From NCBI GenBank assembly GCA_031278075.1, contig JAITLE010000243.1, positions 1 through 11,588 on the forward strand: DNA of 11,588 bases, written 5' to 3'. This DNA is from Bifidobacteriaceae bacterium (lineage in GTDB: Bacteria > Actinomycetota > Actinomycetes > Actinomycetales > WQXJ01). Shown one piece after another: positions 6,672-11,588 of this stretch; position 1 is the stretch's first letter, and the number at the start of each line of letters is the position of its first letter. Below the pieces are notes generated by a model, which was given only the letters and a program-made list of their open reading frames with translations, did no database searches and was not told the DNA's origin. The position numbers were made by a program, and so were the translations under genes.

Positions 6672-8116
6672 CAGCGGCCACCCCGCTCCCATCCGGTCCG
6701 CAACGCGACGAACGCCGCCAGCCTGGGCCTGCCGCGCGACGCGGTGACCCGGGCGCGCAGGTTCTGCGTCACCACCGGCGTGAATCCCAGGATGCGCTGA
6801 TAGCCGACCGATCGCGTCTGGGCGAGTTCGACCCAGCGCCGCCCGTCCCAGCTCTCCAGCCGCATCCGTTCGACGCGCTGCCCCTCGGTGATCTGCTCCT
6901 TCAGGATCACGCCGCTCACCTGGGCAGGTTCGGGCAGACGCAGCTCAATCCAAGGCTCGGCGTCCCGGGCGGCTGGCATCCAGTAGCCGATGTCGTCGGC
7001 CACCGAAGTCAGCGCCTCCGCCGCCGTCGAGCCGGATGAAGTCGATGCGGTGACGCCATCGCCGATCGCCGCCGCGCGCAGGTCCCGCAGGTGGCGGCCC
7101 AAGCCGCTCAGCGCGGCCACGTCGGGCGGCGCGAAACGACCCTCGGGAGTCGGCGGGATGTTGAGGAGCAGGCCGGCGTTGCCGCCCGCGCTGCGGCAGT
7201 AGATCTCAAACAGCTCGGCGGGTGTCCGAACGGCGCCGTCCTCGTCGTCGCGGTAGAACCAGCTCGGCCTGATCGAGGTGTCGACTTCGGCCGGATACCA
7301 CACCAGGTCGCCGATGCCGACCGCCCCGGCGCGTTCCAAAGCCGCGCGTGAGCCCAGATCGACATCGTCGGAGCGGATCGTCCGCCCGAAGCCCCAGGCG
7401 TCCTCCTGTTGGGAGCGGGCGGCGATGCGCTCAGCGTCCAGCAGCGCCCTCGGCACGACCGACCATTCGTCTGCGCGGGTGGCGCCGGCCTCGTTGCCGC
7501 ACCAGCGCACGTCGGGCCCGCAAACGCAGATGACCGCGCCAGGCTGCAACGCCCGGATCACGCGGTAGTAGCGTTCCCAGTCGTAGAGCTGACGTCGCCC
7601 GGCGGGGCCCTCGCCGCACGCGCCGTCCAACCAGACGGCGAACACCGGCCCGTAGCCGGTCAGCAGCTCGACCAGTTGCCCGACGAAGAAGTCGTCGTAG
7701 CCCCTGCCGGCGCCGTAGGAGGGTTCCGCGCGATCCCATGGGGACAGGTAGACGCCGAACTTCAGGCCGTGACGCGCGCATGCCGCTGCCACATCGGCCA
7801 CCACATCGCCCGCGCCGCCGCGCCAGGGACTCGAAGCCACGCCGCGTCGCGTCAGCGAGGAGGGCCAAAGACAGAACCCGTCGTGGTGTTTGCAGGTCAG
7901 CACGATTCCGCGCAGCCCAGCGTCGACTACCGCGCGCGCCCACTGGTCCGCGTCCAGGCCCGAGGGATCGAAGATGGCCGGGTCTTCGTCGCCGCGACCC
8001 CATTCGCGGCGGGTCATGGTGTTCAAGCCGAAGTGGACGAACGCGTAGGCCTCGAGTTGCTGCCACGCGTATTGGCGCTGCGACGGGCGGACGTTGCTCA
8101 GGTAGGTCAGGTCCAT
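6671..8116 (-). CDS. GH29 alpha-L-fucosidase, intracellular, subfamily B-like
   Basis: 481 residues without a signal peptide, so the enzyme should act in the cytoplasm on imported, fucosylated oligosaccharides. GH29 marks: YAFVHFGLNT at 24-33, LTCKHHDGFCLWPS at 73-86, LKFGVYLSPWDR at 118-129, VWLDGACG at 161-168 with Asp164 as predicted nucleophile, GPDVRWCGNEAG at 200-211, and PAEVDTSIRPSWFY at 275-288. Glu209 is 45 residues after the nucleophile, a spacing that fits the acid/base of GH29-B enzymes (inferred, not proven). Residues about 350-472 form a discoidin-like beta-sandwich module. The VWLDGA and GPDVRW motifs favour subfamily B, which acts on alpha-1,3/1,4-fucose of Lewis structures. 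The ATG at 8116 forms TGATG with the upstream small gene, with GGAG at 8126-8129; the frame stays open further upstream, but that part overlaps the 59-residue gene. The pairing with GH112 suggests Lewis a-type or similar substrates. Confidence 0.92.
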   Translation of the reverse strand: MDLTYLSNVRPSQRQYAWQQLEAYAFVHFGLNTMTRREWGRGDEDPAIFDPSGLDADQWARAVVDAGLRGIVLTCKHHDGFCLWPSSLTRRGVASSPWRGGAGDVVADVAAACARHGLKFGVYLSPWDRAEPSYGAGRGYDDFFVGQLVELLTGYGPVFAVWLDGACGEGPAGRRQLYDWERYYRVIRALQPGAVICVCGPDVRWCGNEAGATRADEWSVVPRALLDAERIAARSQQEDAWGFGRTIRSDDVDLGSRAALERAGAVGIGDLVWYPAEVDTSIRPSWFYRDDEDGAVRTPAELFEIYCRSAGGNAGLLLNIPPTPEGRFAPPDVAALSGLGRHLRDLRAAAIGDGVTASTSSGSTAAEALTSVADDIGYWMPAARDAEPWIELRLPEPAQVSGVILKEQITEGQRVERMRLESWDGRRWVELAQTRSVGYQRILGFTPVVTQNLRARVTASRGRPRLAAFVALRTGWERGGR

Positions 8117-8295
8117 CACCGTTGGCTCCGGTTGTAGCGATAAAGCAGTGCGACCAGACCGCTTAGACCTAGCAGCATCCATCCGAGATTCGACCAGCCC
8201 ACGTCGTTCTTGGCCCAAAGCGCCAAAGCCACACAAGCGACCACCGCCAGACCGGTTCCGGCCAGGCGCAGCGCGGCGCGCACCCTCTCGCTCAT
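8116..8295 (-). CDS. Small two-helix membrane protein (59 aa), DUF6903-like
   Basis: 59 residues with two predicted transmembrane helices (about 9-28 and 35-53), a basic N-terminus and a basic C-terminus ending YRYNRSQR, so both ends probably face the cytoplasm. The ATG at 8295 overlaps the GH112 stop (ATGA) and has GGGAGG at 8300-8305; its own stop overlaps the fucosidase start (TGATG). This tight placement, together with protein-like hydrophobicity, argues that it is a real gene. The GLSGLVALLYRYNR ending resembles, as I recall, the DUF6903 family of short proteins found beside sugar ABC transporter and GH112 genes; that is memory and not a search. The function is unknown. Being between the transporter/phosphorylase and the fucosidase suggests an accessory role for the ABC permease or a membrane tether for cytoplasmic enzymes. 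Confidence 0.85.
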   Translation of the reverse strand: MSERVRAALRLAGTGLAVVACVALALWAKNDVGWSNLGWMLLGLSGLVALLYRYNRSQR

Positions 8296-10478
8296 CGCGC
8301 CTCCCGCCAAACCAGCTCGTGCGGGCGCAATTCCAAAGCGACGGTTTGTCCCGCTCCCAGGTGGACGATGCCGTGCTGCGGCATGCCCGAATTGTTGACC
8401 GCGCACCACACGCCAGCCTCGGGGTAATAGCTGACTTCACAGGCGGGGTTGTCCACGAAGAACCGCTTCAGGTCCGATTCCCGCGCGGCCGCCCAATAGG
8501 CGGACCGCAGCAGGATGCGGGTGTTCTGCTCGCCATATGGCAAACCTGCTATGTAGACCGACCGCCCAAGCCCCTCGCGCCGCGCCGCCAAGTGCACCTC
8601 CCCGTTGGAGTGCTCCAGGATCTCGGTGGCGCCGTCCAAGGCGTAGACGCCGTGGGTGGACTCCCCGAAATCCAATGGCTCGTAGACGTCTTCGGTGATG
8701 AAATGCGGCTCGGTTGTGGCGGTGTGACGCCGGTTTGTCGACAACGACCAGCCCAACTCCTGATCGACTCCTAGACAGTCGGCCAACTGGAAGAAGCGCC
8801 CCTGGTGGGCGGTGGCGGTGGGCTGGCCCACGCCGATGAAGCCGCCGCCCGAACGGACCCAGTTGCGAATGGCGACGCTGAGCCGGGGGTCTCGCCAGAG
8901 CGGCCCTCCTGAGAACGCGGTGTCGCGCGCTCCGGCGTTGACGACGACATCGAGCGCCGGATCGACACCACCTGCCATCACCTCGTCGAAGGAGATGAAC
9001 TCCACGTCCACCGCCATCCCCGCCAAAGCCTCCAAAATGCCGTAATAGGTGTAGGTGTGCTTGCCGGGGAGGGCGTGGGCCACCGTGAACGCTTGCCAGC
9101 GGCGCAGGTCGCCCCACGCGTTGAGGATCCCCACCCGCAGGCCACCGAAGGGCTTGCCGCCCTGGACGCGAGCATGGATCTCGCGGAATTCTGTGGCGAT
9201 CTGGGCGACTGCGTCCACGAAGTCCGGGAACTCGGCCGCCAACGCCAAGTAGCCTCCGTAACCCATCCGGTCGATTGGGCGGCGAAGAATCGCCCGCCGC
9301 GCCCGCCGCCAGTTATCCCACGTCTCAGCGGCGGGGTCCTTGCCGGGGCGGAACGTGTCGGGGAAGAGGTACGGCAGGAACCGGCCCTCGGTGAGGGCCG
9401 CTGAGTCGATGTCGGAGATTATCCGCAGCGTTGTCCCGTCGCCGACGCTGCCGACCACCGCGTCCAAACCGATGCTCTGGAAACGCCAGCCGTAGGGCTC
9501 CGCGCCGATCCATTGGTCGCCGATGAACATCATCGCCCGCTTGCCCGCCGCATGCGTCATACGCACCAGCTCGCGCGCGCGTTCAGTCACGATTTCGCTG
9601 GTGAAATCCATCCAGTCGCGGTAGGCCCGGCTGGGGAGGCGGAAACTGGAGTTGTAGTAGCCCTCGTCGACGAAGTCCTCGGGTCCCGGCCGGTAGCCTT
9701 TCGCCGCTGCGAACGCCTCCAAGGCGGCGGGGGAGACCGTGGCGCCATAACCGAACCAGTCGACCATCTTCTCGCGGTTGTGGTCGTCGAAGACGAGGGA
9801 GAATTGGTAGAAGAAGGTGGTGAATCTGACGACGTCCACGTCGGGATGGTTCTCCAGCCATTCGGCGTAGGCCTGTTGGATGAACTCCCAGACTGGCTGA
9901 TGGCGGACGTCATAGGGGATGTCGGGGGGCTTGTCCCCCCAATCGTTGGTCAGATGGTTGTACATCTCGACCGGGTCCCAGACCACCCGCGCCAAGAACG
10001 AGACGGTGTATTCGTGGCCGGCGGACGCTTCCTTGACACGCACATCGCCGGGGCGGCGAGCCCCTTCACCGGGCTCCAATGTCCAAGCGTCGGGCGCCAG
10101 AGCGGTCCCGGTGGTGCGATCGGTCACCTCCCACCAGACATGTGGGTCGTCGTCGAGGTTGATCTGCAACTGGTCGCGGGAATAACCCTTGAGCGGGCTG
10201 ATCAGCAGTGGGCCGGCGCTGGGCGCCGTGACCCGCCCGGAGAGCAAGTACATCTGCGGGCAGAACTCAGGGTGCTCGCGGGCGAAGGAGTTGTCGCCTC
10301 GGGCGGGGAAGAACGTGCTGTAGACCCGCAGGCCCAGGGCCAGAACCGCGGCGTCGAGCGCGGTGCCGTCGGAGTCGCGGACTGCGTCCGCGCCCCAAAG
10401 ATTGGCGACACGCGCAGTCGTGCTCGCGAAGCCGCTCTGCGATGGAATGGTCACCCGGCCTGAGGTTTGTCCAGGCAT
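8292..10478 (-). CDS. gnpA: GH112 1,3-beta-galactosyl-N-acetylhexosamine phosphorylase (galacto-N-biose/lacto-N-biose phosphorylase)
   Basis: 728 residues, close to the roughly 750 of Bifidobacterium longum LNB phosphorylase, with which I recognise many identical stretches: ANLWGADAVRDSDGT at 25-39, EYTVSFLARVVWDPV at 156-170, MYNHLTNDWGDK at 172-183, DVVRFTTFFYQFSLVF at 215-230, TEGRFLPY at 363-370, RRARRAILRRPIDRMGYGGY at 391-410. It phosphorolyses Gal-beta-1,3-GlcNAc or Gal-beta-1,3-GalNAc to Gal-1-phosphate and the free hexosamine in the cytoplasm. The proposed general acid is Asp321 in GDQWIGAEPY (Asp313 in the B. longum enzyme). After about residue 590 it is shorter than the bifidobacterial enzyme. 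The ATG at 10478 forms TGATG with the permease stop and has a GGAGGAGGAG site 10 bases upstream; the frame remains open upstream to 11483 but only as a shadow across the permease gene. Whether GlcNAc or GalNAc linkages are preferred cannot be told from the sequence alone. Confidence 0.97.
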   Translation of the reverse strand: MPGQTSGRVTIPSQSGFASTTARVANLWGADAVRDSDGTALDAAVLALGLRVYSTFFPARGDNSFAREHPEFCPQMYLLSGRVTAPSAGPLLISPLKGYSRDQLQINLDDDPHVWWEVTDRTTGTALAPDAWTLEPGEGARRPGDVRVKEASAGHEYTVSFLARVVWDPVEMYNHLTNDWGDKPPDIPYDVRHQPVWEFIQQAYAEWLENHPDVDVVRFTTFFYQFSLVFDDHNREKMVDWFGYGATVSPAALEAFAAAKGYRPGPEDFVDEGYYNSSFRLPSRAYRDWMDFTSEIVTERARELVRMTHAAGKRAMMFIGDQWIGAEPYGWRFQSIGLDAVVGSVGDGTTLRIISDIDSAALTEGRFLPYLFPDTFRPGKDPAAETWDNWRRARRAILRRPIDRMGYGGYLALAAEFPDFVDAVAQIATEFREIHARVQGGKPFGGLRVGILNAWGDLRRWQAFTVAHALPGKHTYTYYGILEALAGMAVDVEFISFDEVMAGGVDPALDVVVNAGARDTAFSGGPLWRDPRLSVAIRNWVRSGGGFIGVGQPTATAHQGRFFQLADCLGVDQELGWSLSTNRRHTATTEPHFITEDVYEPLDFGESTHGVYALDGATEILEHSNGEVHLAARREGLGRSVYIAGLPYGEQNTRILLRSAYWAAARESDLKRFFVDNPACEVSYYPEAGVWCAVNNSGMPQHGIVHLGAGQTVALELRPHELVWREAR

Positions 10479-11389
10479 CAGCCTTTCACTCCTCCTCCAG
10501 CTATGCCTTCGATGAGGCGCTTTTGCACCAACGCGTAGAAGATCAGGACCGGCGCCATCACGATCACCATGCCCGCGTACAGCCGGCCGTAGTTGGCGGC
10601 CGCCCGCTGGGCGGTCATCAGGTTCAGCAGCCCCACTTGCAGCGTCTTGTGTTCGCCGGGAACCAGGGTCAACGCGATGATGAAGTCGTTCCAGTAACTG
10701 AGCACGTCGAAGAGGACCACGGTGGTGATCGCCGGCTTGGCCATCGGCATGATCACTTGGATCATGGTGCGGAACCGAGACGCGCCGTCGATCATGGCGG
10801 CCTCTTCGTAGTAGGCGGGAATCGTCGACATGAAGTTGGACAGCAAGTAGACGGTGAATGGGATGGTGGTGGCGGCATAGACCAGGGCGAGGGTGGCCCT
10901 GGAATCTATGAACACCGCGTGCTGCGTCACGGGCATCAGGGAGCGATCCCACCCGATCAGCATCAAGAAGATCGGCACGACGATGTAATTGACGTTGATG
11001 AACAGGCCGGCCATCAGACATGTGCGCACGAGGCCGCGGCCCGGGAAGCGGAAGCGGGCCAGTCCGTAGGCGGCGGGGACGCTGACCAATAGCACGATCG
11101 CGGTCGCGCCGACGGTGACCATGACGGAGTTCAAGAAGTATTCGCCCAGGTGCGCGTCGAAGAAGGCGTCGATGTAATTCTGGAAGTGGAAGCCCTGGGG
11201 CAGTTTCCACGGCGTGCCATAGAATTCTGATTTGGTCTTGACCGATGCGGACAGCACCCAGATCACCGGCGCCACGATGGACGCGGCGAAGACTGTCACC
11301 AACACGTAGGTGAGCCCGCGCGTCGCCGCCGCCGACGCGGCCACCCGGCTCACCAACGTCCGGGGGCGCCCTGAGGCTGGGCTGGTCAT
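10478..11389 (-). CDS. Carbohydrate ABC transporter permease, MalG/UgpE type
   Basis: 303 residues with six predicted transmembrane helices and the binding-protein-dependent permease signature EEAAMIDGASRFRT...IMPMAKPA at about 195-219 (EAA loop, contact site for the ATPase). Short cytoplasmic N-terminus without signal peptide. It ends with GGGVKG, TGATG-overlapping the GH112 gene, and starts by TGATG overlap with the preceding permease. GAGGAGG at 11400-11406 lies 10 bases upstream of the ATG. Its place directly before GH112 parallels the bifidobacterial gltABC-lnpA order, so it probably imports Gal-beta-1,3-HexNAc disaccharides or fucosylated forms. No ATPase gene is seen in the window; actinobacterial CUT1 sugar transporters often share a distant MsiK-like ATPase. 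The binding-protein gene is expected to the right of the window. Confidence 0.95.
   Translation of the reverse strand: MTSPASGRPRTLVSRVAASAAATRGLTYVLVTVFAASIVAPVIWVLSASVKTKSEFYGTPWKLPQGFHFQNYIDAFFDAHLGEYFLNSVMVTVGATAIVLLVSVPAAYGLARFRFPGRGLVRTCLMAGLFINVNYIVVPIFLMLIGWDRSLMPVTQHAVFIDSRATLALVYAATTIPFTVYLLSNFMSTIPAYYEEAAMIDGASRFRTMIQVIMPMAKPAITTVVLFDVLSYWNDFIIALTLVPGEHKTLQVGLLNLMTAQRAAANYGRLYAGMVIVMAPVLIFYALVQKRLIEGIAGGGVKG
10489..10498 (-). promoter_or_regulatory. Ribosome binding site of the GH112 gene
   Basis: GGAGGAGGAG on the minus strand, 10 bases before the ATG at 10478, embedded in the codons for the glycine-rich C-terminus of the permease. It decides the start of the phosphorylase against the long upstream extension of the same frame. 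Confidence 0.8.
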
Positions 11390-11588
11390 CAGAACTGCAC
11401 CTCCTCGCGCTCGGTGACCCGCGACACGACGAGGGACAGCACGAAGGAGAAGGTGAAGACGACCACGCCGATGGCCATGCCATAGCCGTAAGTCGAGTTG
11501 GGGGAGGCCTGTTCGTACATGTAGCGCAGGAGCACCTCAGACGCGCCGTCGGGGCCGCCGCCAGTCTTCGCTGTGACCAGCGCGACGG
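11389..11588 (-). CDS. Carbohydrate ABC transporter permease, MalF/UgpA type (C-terminal fragment; 5' part outside window)
   Basis: Only the last 65 complete codons are present. They read VALVTAKTGGGPDGASEVLLR, then YMYEQ, a helix (YGYGMAIGVVVFTFSFVLSL) and a short basic/acidic cytoplasmic end. A T.GGP..AS.VLL.YMY segment followed by a last helix is typical of the C-terminus of UgpA/MalF-type sugar permeases. The stop codon overlaps the next permease start (TGATG). It is truncated by the window edge and not by a mutation. Together with the next gene it should form the heterodimeric membrane channel of one transporter. Confidence 0.88.
   Translation of the reverse strand, partial: VALVTAKTGGGPDGASEVLLRYMYEQASPNSTYGYGMAIGVVVFTFSFVLSLVVSRVTEREEVQF
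11400..11406 (-). promoter_or_regulatory. Ribosome binding site of the MalG-type permease gene
   Basis: GAGGAGG on the minus strand, 10 bases before the ATG at 11389, inside the last codons of the MalF-type permease gene. Confidence 0.75.

Noticed and set aside
6672..6692. Upstream ATG (6692) as start of the SurA-like lipoprotein
   Set aside because: It would add seven residues before the lipoprotein signal and overlap the fucosidase by 22 bases; the ATG at 6671 gives the TGATG pattern seen at the other junctions.
8117..8440. N-terminal extension of the GH29 frame to 589 codons
   Set aside because: The extension overlaps the 59-residue membrane protein and the end of GH112 in another frame, lacks GH29 similarity, and the ATG at 8116 has a suitable SD and TGATG coupling.
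9513..10463. Plus-strand 316-codon open frame antisense to GH112
   Set aside because: Low-complexity composition typical of a GC-rich shadow; the opposite strand carries a highly conserved enzyme.
10479..11483. N-terminal extension of the GH112 frame to 1063 codons
   Set aside because: It is Arg/Pro/His-rich shadow sequence lying out of frame over the MalG-type permease, which has clear transmembrane helices and an EAA motif. GH112 homology begins just after the ATG at 10478, which has its own SD site.

Overview
The window is GC-rich DNA with almost all coding capacity on the minus strand, SD-type ribosome binding sites and tightly packed genes. Protein style (long GC-rich signal peptides, actinobacterial-type secreted enzyme modules, sugar ABC permeases without a neighbouring ATPase) suggests a high-GC Gram-positive actinomycete. 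The catabolic content (galacto-N-biose/lacto-N-biose phosphorylase, fucosidase, secreted beta-helix protein) suggests life on animal-derived glycans such as mucin or milk oligosaccharides, probably in a host. I cannot name the genus.

Layout, read in the direction of transcription (right to left). From 11588 to 2344 lies one polycistronic unit: the C-terminal end of a MalF/UgpA-type sugar ABC permease (cut by the window edge), a MalG/UgpE-type permease, a GH112 phosphorylase, a 59-residue two-helix membrane protein, a GH29 alpha-L-fucosidase without a signal peptide, a SurA/PrsA-like lipoprotein, and a 1085-residue secreted right-handed beta-helix protein with accessory modules. All six gene junctions are stop/start overlaps (four TGATG, two ATGA), and the unit ends in a strong hairpin 7 bases after the last stop codon. 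After it comes a second set: a small secreted protein that looks like a WxL surface protein, a large intergenic hairpin, and a DUF916-type (WxL-interacting) membrane-anchored protein that runs off the left edge inside a 9-bp tandem repeat encoding Asp-Pro-Ala/Val tripeptides.

Proposed working model. The beta-helix protein, folded with help from the co-translated lipoprotein, cuts a host glycan outside the cell. The ABC transporter imports the (possibly fucosylated) disaccharide product. The cytoplasmic GH29 enzyme removes fucose and the GH112 enzyme phosphorolyses Gal-beta-1,3-HexNAc to Gal-1-P and GlcNAc or GalNAc. The pairing of a beta-helix enzyme with a dedicated helper resembles the LnbX/LnbY (GH136) lacto-N-biosidase system of Bifidobacterium longum and the GH136 loci of butyrate-producing Clostridiales; this is my inference from architecture and context, not a sequence-search result.

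No stretch longer than about 130 bases is free of genes. No tRNA, rRNA, CRISPR array, insertion sequence or riboswitch was recognised. The promoter of the main operon lies outside the window, to the right; no convincing promoter was seen inside.
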